Assembly: GCA_905221605.1 (NCBI GenBank)
Contig: CAJNDS010000535.1
Coordinates: forward strand, 365,001-418,387
Direction of reading: 5' to 3'
Source of the DNA: Symbiodinium natans
Taxonomy: Eukaryota; Sar; Dinophyceae; Suessiales; Symbiodiniaceae
DNA: 53,387 nt
Under the pieces are notes generated by a model, which was not told the origin of the DNA, made no database searches, and worked only from the letters and a program-made list of their open reading frames with translations. The position numbers were made by a program, and so were the translations under genes. How positions within the stretch are numbered: the stretch's first letter is position 1; every line of letters starts with the position of its first letter. Positions 40,941 to 51,122 of this stretch are shown here, piece after piece.

Positions 40941-41232
40941 CCCAAGCGGTGGTGGAGGGATTCATTCCGGAAGTCGTCTACGCCATGCCCGCCGACCAGT
41001 TCCCTGGCCCAATCAATGCCCCATTGCCGGCCTTTTCCCCTGCCACCAGGGCTCAAAGTCTGAGGACATTTTGGGACCCGGAAGACCTCTCTTCCGGACA
41101 TGGGGCCATTCCGTGCCCTTCACAGGAGATGCATTGAAGGTCCTGAAGTGGGTTTAGGGTTTAGGGTTTAGGGTTTAGGGTCTGGGCAGCGCCTTCGCCA
41201 GAAACTACGTGGCGTGCCTTCCAAGACCCTAG
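40941..41232 (+). CDS. Exons around a 38-base telomere-repeat intron
   Basis: A first exon of uncertain end (about 40941-41029) reads AVVEGFIPEVVYAMPADQ. Exon 41050-41151 follows TTTTCCCCTGCCACCAG| and reads GSKSEDILGPGRPLFRTWGH, then SVPFTGDALKVLKW. Exon 41190-41232 follows GTCTGGGCAG| and reads RLRQKLRGVPSKTL, probably ending at CTAG|GTTTGTG. Phase 0 is kept across the 38-base intron. No family recognised. Confidence 0.6.
41152..41189 (+). other. Minimal telomere-repeat intron (38 bases, GT-AG)
   Basis: Five TTTAGGG-type units followed by TCTGGGCAG. Both the donor (G|GTTTAG) and most of the intron body are telomere repeat. Phase 0 on both sides (TGG|CGC). Confidence 0.7.
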
Positions 41233-41470
41233 GTTTGTGTATTTTCTCAAAGGGCTTTGAGGGGTTTCGGGTTTAGGGTTTAGCGTTTAGGGTGTAGGGT
41301 CCTGAGCCCCTAACCCAAAATCTAGGGTGTAGGGTCGAGGGTTTAGGGTGGGTTTTGGTTTACGGTTTGGGTTTAGGGGTTAGGGTTTTACGGTTTAGGG
41401 TTTATAGGGGTCGGGGTTTAGGGACCTTAAACTCTAAACCCCGACCCCCAGAGGCCCTTTACCCGTAAAG

Positions 41471-41554
41471 GTCTGCGACGCGCTGGAGTGCGCAGTGTGC
41501 GAGCCACAGACAGTTCTGGAGCCCGAAACCCTTACATTGACCCTAAGCTCTTAA
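41471..41554 (+). CDS. Exon with Cys motif, unknown product
   Basis: After CCCGTAAAG| it reads VCDALECAVCEPQTVLEPET and ends at TAA. The CxxxxCxxC spacing could be metal-binding. Confidence 0.4.
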   Translation, partial: VCDALECAVCEPQTVLEPETLTLTLSS

Positions 41555-41586
41555 GCCTTGATCCTGAAACCCTCAAAGGTCTCAAA

Positions 41587-41714
41587 GACCCTAAACCCTA
41601 AACCCTAAACCCTAAACCCTAAACCCTAAACCCTAAACCCTAAACCCTAAACCCTAAACCCTAAACCCTAAACCCTAAACCTAAACCCTAAACCCTAAAC
41701 CCTAAACCCTAAAC
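41587..41714 (+). repeat. (CCCTAAA)n tract, about 18 units
   Basis: One of the longest perfect tracts, with a single CCTAAA unit. Confidence 0.95.
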
Positions 41715-41879
41715 CCCACCCACATGGAGGTTTAGGCTTGAAGGCTTTAGGGGTAAGGGTTCAGGGTCATAGGGCGAAGAATGTGTTAGGGTTAAAGAAG
41801 CAGGTTTCAGAGTGAGCCCTAAACCCTAAACCATAGACCCCAAACCCTAAACCCCAAACCCTAAACCCTAAACCCCCAG

Positions 41880-41994
41880 TACGCTGGCCGACCCCTCCGT
41901 ACCCCACCCGAACGGCCACGACGCAATGCCAGGCTCTAACTGGGGATTGGTGGGCGCGTCCATTGCACCGACAGGTACTTCGGGGACAGTCTAG
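41880..41994 (+). CDS. Terminal exon, unknown product
   Basis: Starts at CCCCCAG|T after a CCCTAAA tract and reads TLADPSVPHPNGHDAMPGSN, then WGLVGASIAPTGTSGTV to TAG. A GTACTT donor within it offers an alternative end. Confidence 0.45.
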
Positions 41995-42179
41995 TAAGCT
42001 CCAGAAAGTTGGAGCATGGTTTAAGGATGATGAGGCATACTTAGTAGTAGAATAGGTAACCTTTTAACCTTTTTGGGGTAGTAGAATCCCTATAAATTCC
42101 CAAAGGTGAACCTTTAGTTCCCCTAGGTTTCTGGACAACGAAGTATAGCCTGCCCAAAGCTCGTCTAAGTCCTACTAGA

Positions 42180-42670
42180 CAAAACCGAACTAAACTCGAT
42201 GATGCCTGTAACTATACCTTACTAGACCCTACTAAACTGCGGTACAAAAACCCTACGAACCCCAAATCTGAAACCCTACCTCTAGTAAAACCTTACACCC
42301 TAGCAAACCCTACTAAGCCCTACTAAACCCGACCAAGCCCTACTAAAACCCTACTAGGCCCTACTAAACCCGACCAAGCCCTCCTGAAACCCTAGCCCTA
42401 CTAAACACGACTAGGCCCTGCTAAATCTTACTAAGCCCTACTGAAAGCAGTACCAAGCCCTCCTTAACCCTACCAAGCCCTACTAAGCCCTACTAAACAC
42501 GACGCTAAATCTTACTAAGCCCTACTAAGCATTACTAAGCCTTCCTTAACCCAAGCCCTACTGGGCACTAAGCCCTACTTAGCCCTACTAAACCACTACT
42601 ACACCCTACGAAACACTACGCTCTGAGGGACCCTTCCAAGCCCTACTAAACCCTACTAAGCCCCCCAAAC
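42180..42670 (+). repeat. CCCTACTAAG/A array (10-11 base unit)
   Basis: More than 25 degenerate units of CCCTACTAAR. Looks like a telomere-related word expanded with an inserted ACT. No coding frame. Confidence 0.85.
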
Positions 42671-42780
42671 CCTGAGAACCCCAAACCCTAAACCCTAAAC
42701 CCTAAACCCTACAACCCTACAACCCTAAACCCTAAACCCTACAAACCCCCCCCCCCCCCCCCAAACCTGAGCACCACAAG

Positions 42781-42849
42781 GTTGGAGATGCGACCTCACG
42801 AGACCGCCTTGGTGACATGCTCGGGCACCTAGGTTTGGTGGGCGGCTGA
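42781..42849 (+). CDS. Terminal exon, unknown product
   Basis: After a C-run and GCACCACAAG| it reads VGDATSRDRLGDMLGHLGLV, then GG and TGA. A TTTAGGG tract follows at once. Confidence 0.4.
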   Translation, partial: VGDATSRDRLGDMLGHLGLVGG

Positions 42850-43019
42850 GGTTTAGGGTTTAGGGTTTAGGGTTTAGAGTTCAGGGTCTATATAGGGTCC
42901 ATAGGGTCTATAGGGTTCTTCAGGGCTTTGTAGGGGTTATGCAGGGCGTTTACAGGGCTTTCTAGGTCTCTCAAAGGGTTTAGAGCGTTTCTAGGGTTTT
43001 GTATAGGAGGGTGTGGGAT

Positions 43020-43230
43020 GTTTTTTTCATTGAGGTTCCAAGGATGCGTTAAAGTGCCTCGTGAACGGATTCGTGAGAAAGGCCACGTGAGTCGATGGCC
43101 ATCCATAGCAGCGACGGGTGTGCCATCGGCAAAGGTCATGGGCATGAACGCCCGGTTGCTGGAATCCGTGGCTGACTCTTGGTGTCCGCTGAACCGCGGC
43201 CCCGACGTGCATCCCCATCGACTTGTGCCG
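43020..43230 (-). CDS. Possible minus-strand exon, unknown product
   Basis: On the minus strand: GHQESATDSSNRAFMPMTFA, then DGTPVAAMDGHRLTWPFSR. The plus strand is open too (72 codons). I prefer the minus frame for codon quality. A CCCTAAA tract (43241-43328) would be its upstream TTTAGGG intron. Confidence 0.4.
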
Positions 43231-43240
43231 ACGTGAGGCC

Positions 43241-43328
43241 ACACCCTAAACCCTGAACCCTAAACCCTAAACCCTAAACCCTAAACCCTAAACCCTAAAC
43301 CCTAAACCCTAAACCCTAAACCCTAAAC
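43241..43328 (+). repeat. (CCCTAAA)n tract, 12 units
   Basis: Uninterrupted except for one CCCTGAA unit near the left end. Confidence 0.95.
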
Positions 43329-43330
43329 CG

Positions 43331-43405
43331 TACTTTCCTGCACGTAGTCTGCGGCGCCATGACATGCTTCCACAGAATCCATATTTTCCGTTAGCCTGGT
43401 TTTAG
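43331..43405 (+). CDS. Possible terminal exon, unknown product
   Basis: YFPARSLRRHDMLPQNPYFP, then LAWF and TAG. Directly after the CCCTAAA tract. Confidence 0.35.
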   Translation, partial: YFPARSLRRHDMLPQNPYFPLAWF

Positions 43406-43533
43406 CAGGTAACCCACTTCTAGAAGACGGGTGGCCTTCAAGAGACCAGACCAGATACGTTCTAATTCTCCTGGTTTAGGAATAAGCCGTACTAGGGTTT
43501 AGCGTTTGGGGTGTAAGGTTCAGGGTTTAGGTT

Positions 43534-43668
43534 CGCCTCGGACCAAGTCTTTTGGGATTCAACAGTTTGCGAAGGGTCTTGTCGAGAGGAGCCTGGGATT
43601 TCGGGCTTTAGGAACCGCTTCGACGTGGAGACCGAGCCATGGACGCACCGGCACGTTCGTCACGTCCC
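43534..43668 (+). CDS. Possible exon, frame undecided
   Basis: Open as FGIQQFAKGLVERSLGFRAL through, or from GCTTTAG| as NRFDVETEPWTHRHVRHV. A CCCTAAA tract (43667-43736) follows and separates it from the next exon. Confidence 0.35.
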
Positions 43669-43766
43669 TAAACCCTAAACCCTAAACCCTAAACCCTAAA
43701 CCCTAAACCCTAAACCCTAAACCCTAAACCCTAAACCTTTCCCGTTTCGGGAAATGACCACGGCAG

Positions 43767-44150
43767 AGAGACGCACCCGACACTTGGACGCCGCCGACAG
43801 GCTTCAGCATGCGCTTCCCTACCACTGCGGATGGCTTCCTGGCATGCTCAGGGTATGACGTGAGCCCCGGTGAGCGACGCCTCGCGCAGCAAGCCCTGAC
43901 AAGCATCCTGGAGTTTTACTCGACGAGCTGGATCGAGGGTCTAGGTTTTTCTTATAAGGAGGCATATAGGGTAATTGGGTCATGATTTGTTTCCCCCAGT
44001 TTCCTACCAAGACTGGGCTACCTAGAGGTACTGTGCAAGCAGGATGCCAGGTATTTGCGGCTTGAGTTGGGCGAACGCTTCGAGAAAACGCATCCTCGAA
44101 AAGTCGCGGAACTCAAGCAGGATTCCCGCGCTTCTGCGCCAACCTCAATG
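43767..44150 (+). CDS. Two long exons of an unknown gene
   Basis: Exon 43767-43938 after CACGGCAG|: RDAPDTWTPPTGFSMRFPTT, then ACSGYDVSPGERRLAQQALT and SILEFYSTSWIE, donor G|GTCTAGG (phase 1). Exon from 44025 after GCTACCTAG|: VLCKQDARYLRLELGERFEK, then THPRKVAELKQDSRASAPTS; its 3' end (about 44150) runs into degenerate CCCCAAA DNA. Intron 43939-44024 is mostly non-telomeric. A stronger pyrimidine-tract acceptor (TTTCCCCCAG at 44000) gives a longer second exon (FLPRLGYLEVLCKQ) but needs phase 2. Charged, helical; no family recognised. Confidence 0.55.
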
Positions 44151-44159
44151 ACACCCGAC

Positions 44160-44562
44160 ACCCTATACCCAAGACATCAAACCCCAAACCCCAAGCCCCA
44201 AACCCTAAGCCCCAAACCCTAAACCCTAAGCCCCAAACCCTAAACCCTAAACACCTAAACCCTAAACCCTAAACCCTAAACCCCAAATCCTTGCTCGGTT
44301 TTGGAGAGGCCAGGACGCGGCCTTCCTAGCCGGGGGGGCGCCTCTGGGCGACGCACCGCAGCTCCCGAGGCTTGACTTGGGGGGGTAGGGTTTAGGGTTT
44401 AGGGTTAGGGGTTTAGGGTTTAGGGTTAGGGGTTTAGGGTTTAGGGTTCAGGGTTTAGGGTTTAGGGTTTAGGGTTTAGGGGCTGAGTGTTTAGGGTTTG
44501 GGGTTTTGGGACTTTCGGGCTGGCGACTCAGGGTGTAGGGTTCGGGGTTCAGGCTCTTCCCC
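44160..44562. repeat. CCCCAAA/CCCTAAA then TTTAGGG mosaic
   Basis: Degenerate C-strand units at 44180-44290 and G-strand units at 44387-44480, with a short GC-rich unique patch between. Confidence 0.8.
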
Positions 44563-44698
44563 CTGGTTCTTAATAGGGAATGAGGGAATGAGGTACGTAA
44601 CCCTACATATACCCTTTAAGGAGTTCTATAGGGTACCAAACCCTAAACCCTAAACCCTAAACCCTAAACCCTAAACCTCATTCCCTACGAAGAACCAG
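44563..44698. mobile_element. Inverted-repeat element with a telomere tract inside
   Basis: CTGGTTCTTAATAGGGAATG at the left is inverted at the right as CATTCCCTACGAAGAACCAG. Between the arms is short unique DNA and then about six CCCTAAA units that end exactly at the right arm. Confidence 0.75.
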
Positions 44699-44944
44699 CC
44701 AGTCTTGGGCTCTGGGTTTCAGGGTTTGGGGATTGGAATGTAGTGTTCGGGAGCAAGGGAAGCCTAATCCTTAAAACCTAAACCCGAAACCCTAGCAGGT
44801 TTGTAGGGTTTAGGGTTTAGGTTTTCGGTTTAGGGTTTACGTTCTTGGGGTTTCCCTAACCCTAATCCTTAACGAGGTTCGAAGTCGGTATGGATTCAGC
44901 CTCGGTTTGCGAGTCTCGAAGACGCTTTAAAGCCGTTCTTATTA

Positions 44945-45071
44945 CTACTAGTTGCTTAAGAACCCCAAAAGGATAAGCAAGACAACTCCCTATATTACCC
45001 TTAACAAGGAAGAACATTTTTTTGTTATTGTTCTCTCATCTTAGTTTTTGGGGTTCTTAAGCAATTAGTAG
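44945..45071. mobile_element. MITE-like element, CTTAAG-type inverted repeats (copy B)
   Basis: CTACTAGTTGCTTAAGAACC and its inverse GGTTCTTAAGCAATTAGTAG. Same ends as 856-960, different interior. Confidence 0.8.
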
Positions 45072-45251
45072 ATGATGCCTTGACATAATCCTGTCGCACG
45101 TTTATCAAAGTATGGCGCATCGTGAATACAATATCGTTTTGGTACGCGATAGTGTCTCATGGAATTCGATACTTTTGTAGTGTGCAGTATAGTTTTGTAT
45201 CTATCTTTGAAGGGTATAGTAGATCATGGCATATACAATTCTCACAGTAGC

Positions 45252-45368
45252 TTGGCAGCCCAGTGGTACCCATTGCACTTCTTTTCCTTTTGGTTCAGGG
45301 TCCCCTTGATGAGAAACCAACCCCCGCAAAGGTGCCCTTATTATAATATGGTTACTCGGGCTACCAAC
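45252..45368. mobile_element. CTTGG-type inverted-repeat element, intact 117-base copy
   Basis: Left TTGGCAGCCCAGTGGTACCC, right inverse GGTTACTCGGGCTACCAA. No telomere units and no exon inside; the reference form for 26796-26912 and 31865-32408. Confidence 0.75.
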
Positions 45369-45369
45369 T

Positions 45370-46485
45370 TAGAGTTGTCTAGCACACGACACCCGTCGAC
45401 AAATGACCAACTTGCTGGTCACATCAAGGTCCAAATCATCCAAGCCCTAAACCCTAAACCCTAAGCCCTCAACTAGGGTTTAGGGTTTTGGGTTACGGGT
45501 TTAGGGTTTAGGGTACCGAAAGTCTCAGCCTAATGCCCTGTAACCCAAAAGGCTTGTGAACCCCAGAAGCCCAAGCTTGTCAAAACCCATCAGCCCCAAA
45601 CCTTACAAAGAAAAAGCCAAACCTATACCAACCTTTCAATGCCAGATGCCAAGCCCCATGATCTAAGCCCTCAGCCCGAAACCCCGATTACCTACAACCC
45701 GAGATCCTCCATCATGACAGCAGCCCGGAACCCTAAACCCTAAACCCTAGACCCTTCTAAATCCCAAACCCCAAACCCTAAACCCTAATTCCTATAAGCC
45801 CTGCCAACCGTGCACCTTTGGGCTTATGGTTTAGAGTTGGGCTAGTCATCCTACATTCCTGCTTGGTCCTAGAAACCCGAAACAGAGATGTAAGCCTTGT
45901 AAGCAGCGCAAGCTCTACAACGCCAACGCTAACCCACCAGCGGCCCCTTGGCCCAAGACCCTAAACCCAAGACCCTAAAGCCCAAAGCCCATAACCCTAA
46001 GTCCTTATCCTAAACCCTAAACCCTAAACCCTAAACCCTAACCCTAAACCCTAAACCCTAAACCCTAAACCCTAAACCCTAAACCCTCTTTCAGATAGGA
46101 ACTAATACTTATTGTCAAACCTCGAGGATGCCCCGTAAGCCTCCAAGCCCTAGCCCTAAACCCCTAAACCGCCAAAACCCCCAAAGCCCCAAACCCCTAA
46201 TCCCCCTAAACTACTACTCCCTACCCCTCGCCCCCCCCCCTCCCCCACAAAAAAAGAAAGCCCTTGAACTCCTAACCTCTAACACCCTAAACCACCCCTC
46301 AACCCTAGAAGTTCTCAGCCCCTAGTCTGCTAACTCCCAAAACCCTTAACCCCTAAACCCAACCCCAGACTCTAGGCCCTAAACCCCTAAAGCACTAAAC
46401 CCTAAACCCTGAACCCCAAACGGCTTGGGGTTTAGGGTTTAGTGCTGTAGGTGTTTAGGGTTAGGGGTTACCCCAACCCCATAAG
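45370..46485. other. Degenerate telomere-like DNA, no gene
   Basis: CCCTAAA-related words throughout, a perfect tract at 46006-46087 and a C-run near 46229. The ORF at 46128-46325 is Pro/Lys-rich repeat translation. Confidence 0.65.
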
Positions 46486-49400
46486 CCCATGAGGACGAAG
46501 GCCTTCACGCTTCGCGTGACGCTGCTGGACTTTAACCCGGGCCCTGACGCAGCTTGGCTGGGGTTCAGGGTTTAGGGCTTAAGGTTTAGGGCTTAAGGTT
46601 TAGGGTTTAGGGTTTAGGGTTGAGTCTAGTGTTTGGGTTCTGGCTTTCAGGGTTTAGGCGAAGGTGTTGTTTAGTTTGTGGAGTACAGGGTTTTGGGTAC
46701 AGGACTCAGGGTTTTTGGGTACAGGACTCAGGGTTTGGGGTTCAGGGATTAGGGTTTAGAGTTTAGGGTTTAGGGTTCAGGGAGTATGGCTCAGGGTCAA
46801 GGAGTTCAGGGTTTGGGGGACGCCTAGAAGGAACCCTTAAGCTTAGCTCCCTATATAACCCCTATAGATACCTTTTCTAGTCCCTATATACCTAAGTACC
46901 CTAAACCCTAAGTAGCCCCCGAAATAGACCCCAAAGAATCCCTAAGGTCCCTACGGTTAAGGTTTAGGGTTTAGGGTAGGGTTTAGGGTTTAGGGTTTAG
47001 GGTTTAGGGTTTAGGGTTTAGGGTTTAGGGTTTAGGGTTTAGGGTTTAGGGTTTAGGGCTAAGGCCCTAGACCCTAACCCTGCAACTTTGCGGTTGTGTC
47101 CTGGTTGGGGGGCTCAACCGTGTACAAAACCCGAAACCCTAAACCCTCAACACCCTAAACCCTAAACCTCAACACCCAACTCCCAATCTCACCTGAAACC
47201 CCGAGCCTAGAGCCCTCACACTTAACCCGAAATCCCAAATCCCTATAAGCCCTATACTCCCTGTCCTCCCTAAACCCTGAACCCTAAACACTATAGTCCT
47301 AAATCCCTGGACCCCGAAACCGCAAGTTTGCGAAACCCTGAGCCCTATGTGCCTAAACCCTGAAGCCTAAACCCAACACCCTAAAGCAAACCCTGAAGCC
47401 TGAACCCTAGAACCCTGAACCCTAAAACCTAAACCCTAAACCCTAAACCCTAAACCCTAAACCCTAAACCCTAAACCCTGAACCCTATCAGAACCTTCAG
47501 GCCCCTTCCTTCGATGAGGAGGATCGACTCACCTTCGCACTTCGGAGGAAGGCATTCGGGTCCCCGAGTGCGTGGTTGGGATCTTGCTGCCATAGAAGCC
47601 CTAAACCCTAAACCCTATACCCTAAACCCTAAACCCTAAACCCTAAACCTCGGTGTGAACAGCTTGGGGCCCTAGACCCTAGACCCTTTGAAAGCCTGGG
47701 ACAGGCTGAGGCGAACCGACTCTTCAAGGAAGGCCGCTTTCGTCTGGCACGCTGCAGGCACGGTTGGCGATCCCATCTGAAGCCCTCGCCCTAGACCCTG
47801 GCACTCCAATTTAGGGTTTAGGCTTTAGGGAACTACCCTAAAGGCCCAAGTATCCTCAAGCCCTAAAACCTTACAAACCCTAAAGCCCAACCCTTAAATC
47901 CTCAAGCTCGGAAGCCTCAAACCCCAGAACTCCAAACCCTAAAGCCCTAGAAACCCTCACGCTCTCAAACTCTGCAGCCCTAATCCCCCAAACCCTCGAG
48001 CCCTCAAACCCCTAAGACCCGTGAAACCGTATCCCCAAAGACATGGGCCCCAAGCTTGGCTTTAAGGCGGCAGGGTGCGCAGCGTTACTCTCAACCCCTA
48101 AAGCAAGGCGTCCCTGACTGGGCGCGCAACCCTACACCCTACGCCCTAAAAGCGTGTGATCGGATTCAGGCTCATAGTGGCTTGTAGGGTTTGGGTGTAA
48201 GGTTTTAGCGTTTACGGGGCTTAGGGTTTAGGGTTTAGGGTTTAGGGTGTAGGGTTTAGGGTTTAGGGTTTAGGGGTTTAGGGTTTTAGGGTTTAGGGTT
48301 TAGGGTTTAGGGTTTACGGTCCTGCCAGGTACCAGCAGCTGTCAGACCTCTTCCACCACTTGGATCGGAACAATCTCAAGGTAGGCGCCTGTCAATCCAC
48401 CCAAAGCATGTTAGTTAGGGTTGAGGGTTTAGGTTTTCGGGTTTAGGGTTTAAGCCTTTAAAGCCGAAAACCCTGCACCCTCAAACCCCTAAAAGCCCTA
48501 GACCCCGGAAAGCCAAAGGCCTTGCAGGGTTTGCTTGAAAATTCATGAAAACTTCAAAGCCCCAGTTCTCAGCTATCAGTCTACGTAGAACCTACTTCGA
48601 GGACTTCGGGGGTTTTATAAGTGCAGTTAGAGTTGGGGTGATATGTACCCATGAACCTCCAAGTAGGGAGTAGAAAGCCGAACTGGCCCTGAACCAAAGC
48701 TGTCCCTAAACCCTACACCCTAAACCCTAAACCCTAAACCCTGAACCCTAAACCCTAATTCCTGAACCCTGAACCCTGAACCCTGGGGATGTGCTGTCGT
48801 CCACGGAGGTCGAGCTTTTAGAGTTTCAGGGTTTGAGCAGGGTTTAAGGACCTAGAGTTTGTAAGATTCAGAGTGTAAGGTTTTAGGGTTTAGGGATTTA
48901 GGGGTTACAAGATTCAGGGTGGCGCGTTACATGTCAGCGATGTGGGTCATCGGGAGTAACCGTTATTTCTGGTATTTGTTGTTTCGTTTTTTGGGGAAGG
49001 GGGGTGGGGGGGAGGCCTTTCAATCTTGCTGCTCAGGGTTTACAGGATTATTGGGTGTAGGGGTTTCGGGCTTTTGTTTCGTATGGTTCAACCCTAAAGC
49101 CTAGACCCTAGCTCGTCCTGATGGGTGAGGACACAAGAACACCCTAAACACGAAACAAAACCCTAAACCCCAAAACCTAAACCCCAAACCCTAGATCCTG
49201 AACCCTAAATCCCCCTGGTGAATCATGGGCTCTGACAGCCCTAAACTCTAAAGTGCCCAGTGTACCTAAACCCAGAGCCCGAAAACGAAGGGTTCTGGGT
49301 TTTAGGTTTAGGGTTGCGGGTTTAGGGACAGAGGATGTAGGGTTCAGAGGGTTAGAGGCAGAGGCTTTAGGATGTCTATACCCTAGCTTCAACCCTAAAC

Positions 49401-51122
49401 CCTAAACCCTAAACCCTAATTAAACCTAAATCCTAAACCCTAAACCCTAAACCCTAAGCCACTGAAGGACCGGTTCTTGGGGCAGCCTGAGCTTTTCCAA
49501 GAGCGTGGGCCCTGGTAGATTTCCTTGTAACTGCCCGGAGATAGTAGGGTTTAGGGTTTAGGGTTTAGGGTTTAGGGTTTAGGGTTTAGGGTTTAGGGTT
49601 TAGGGTTTAGGGTTAGGGTGTAGGGTTTAGGGTTTGCAGTTCAGGGTTTGCGGCTTCGGTTTAGGGTTCAGGGTTTAGGGTTGGTTAGTAGGGTTGACGT
49701 TTCAGGGTTTAGGGTTTTCCAGGGCTTCCGGTTAGCCCCCGTTAGTCCTGCATAACCCCAAGCACGAGACCCTAAACCCTAAACCCTAAACCCTAAACCC
49801 TAAGCCTTGAACTCTAAGCCTTCTCAAACCCTGTAACCAATGAGTACCCTCACAAGCCTAAACCCCTAACAAGCGTCAAGCCCCAGAAGCCCTAAACAGC
49901 ACGCGCCCAATTAGGGTTTAGGGTTTAGGGTTTAGGGTTTAGGGTTTAGGGTTCAGGATTTAGAGTTTAGGGTTTAGAGTTTCGGGTTTGGGGTTTAAGG
50001 TTTAAGGCTAAACTCTGAACCCTAAACCGTTAAACCCTCGGAGCCCTATATAACCCTACTTGGAGGTTCATGGTACTTACTAACCAATTATAGCTGAACT
50101 TATGACCCACTGATAAGCCCCTTAAGTGCCCTAATATGGATATAAGTACAGCTATAAGTACAGTTACAATTGGTTATTGAGTACCATGAACCTCAAACCC
50201 TAAACCCTAAACCCTAAACCCTAAACCCTAAACCCTAAACCCTAAACCCTAAACCCTAAACCCTAAACCCTAAACCCTAAACCCTAAACCCTAAACCCTA
50301 AACCCTAAACCCAAACCTAGAAGCGTCCGGACTTTAGGTGCCGCAAGCTGCGCATCGAGTGTCGGCTGAACATCGCCGCATGCAGTATCAAGCTCCAGGC
50401 CCTGGGGTTTGGGGTTTATAGGGTTTAGGGTTTTTGGGCTTAGGGTTTAGGGTTTATAGGGTTTAGGGTTTAGGGGTTAGGGTTTAGGGTTCAGGGTTTA
50501 GGGTTTAAGGTTTAGGGTTTGGGTTAAGGGTTAAGGGTTAAGGGTTTAGGTTTTAGGTTTTAGGGTTTAGGGTTTGGGGACCCTAATGCCCGAAGCCCAA
50601 ACCCCAGGACCATAAGCCCCAAGCCCTGAAACCCTAAGCCCGAAAAGGGTTTAGGGTTTCGGGGTTGCGGTTCAGGGTTTAGAGTTTCTGGTTTAGGGCT
50701 CAGACCCCCCCCCCCCCCCAAAAAAAAAAAAAAAAAGCCTCAGCGCTGAAAGGCTTAGATCTAAACCCCGAAATCGCCAGACGCCTGACCACATCTAGGG
50801 CTTGAGTAGGGTTTAGGGGTTTAGGGGTTAGGGTTTAGGGTTTAGGTTTTAGGGTTTAGGGTTTAGAGTTTAGGAAGGGGCACTGAGGGATTGAGGGGTT
50901 TGGGGCTCAGGGTGTTTTACTTTTTTTTCTGAAGTATGGGCCCTTTGGTTCATAGGGCGTTTTGTAAGGCGTACATACGGTTTCCTTTTACAGAGTATTT
51001 TTTGCATTTAGGGCTTTGGGTTTTAGGGGTTCGGGCTCTACAAACTATAGCAAATGGGGTCATGTTTGCGGTGTTTGCTCAGGGTTACGCGAGAGAGTCA
51101 TCTCTGTTCCGCCGTGGAGCCT
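46486..51122 (+). CDS. TPR protein, probably FKBP-type prolyl isomerase with TPR domain
   Basis: Exons: 46486-46548 (MRTKAFTLRVTLLDFNPGPD, like the last strand of an FKBP domain), 47501-47551 (APSFDEEDRLTFALRRK), 47705-47757 (AEANRLFKEGRFRLARC), 48329-48380 (RYQQLSDLFHHLDRNNLK), 50321-50398 (KRPDFRCRKLRIECRLNIAA, then CSIKLQ) and probably 51083-51122 (GYARESSLFRRGA). Joined exons 2-5 give the TPR pattern KAEANRLFKEGRFxxAxxRY...RLNIAACSIKL, typical of TPR co-chaperones that bind Hsp90/Hsp70 tails. Donors: GC (47552, 47758, 50399) and GTAGGC (48381). Phases agree at every join among exons 2-5. The 571-base intron 47758-48328 and the 1940-base intron 48381-50320 are full of TTTAGGG and CCCTAAA tracts. 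The FKBP core exons upstream were not found. Exon 51083 may be missing a preceding exon (the loop between TPR helices is short). Confidence 0.6.
46966..47059 (+). repeat. (TTTAGGG)n tract, 12-13 units
   Basis: In the putative first intron of the TPR gene. Confidence 0.95.
48582..48668. mobile_element. ACTTGGAGG-type element, 5' end shortened (copy C)
   Basis: Matches the right two-thirds of the 1147 copy (CCTACTTCGAGGACTTCGGG ... CATGAACCTCCAAGTAG). Lies in the long intron of the TPR gene. Confidence 0.6.
48785..48829 (+). CDS. Weak exon-like segment inside the TPR-gene intron
   Basis: GDVLSSTEVELLEFQ before G|GTTTGAG. It does not fit between TPR exons 4 and 5, so it is either noise or another transcript. 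Confidence 0.2.
49459..49518 (+). CDS. Weak terminal-exon-like segment inside the TPR-gene intron
   Basis: PLKDRFLGQPELFQERGPW to TAG after CCCTAAG|. Same caution as 48785-48829; shows that isolated short frames can be misleading. Confidence 0.25.
   Translation, partial: PLKDRFLGQPELFQERGPW
49546..49612 (+). repeat. (TTTAGGG)n tract
   Basis: Nine to ten units, inside the long TPR-gene intron. Confidence 0.95.
50055..50194. mobile_element. ACTTGGAGG-type element truncated by a telomere tract (copy D)
   Basis: Left end CCTACTTGGAGGTTCATGGT; the right inverse reads ACCATGAACCTC and then changes at the next base into (CCCTAAA)n, replacing the expected CAAGTAGG. The interior contains AATTGGTTA/TAACCAATT. 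Confidence 0.8.
50195..50311 (+). repeat. (CCCTAAA)n tract, 16-17 units
   Basis: Begins inside the inverted repeat of the element at 50055 and runs to the CCTAG| acceptor of TPR exon 50321. Confidence 0.95.
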
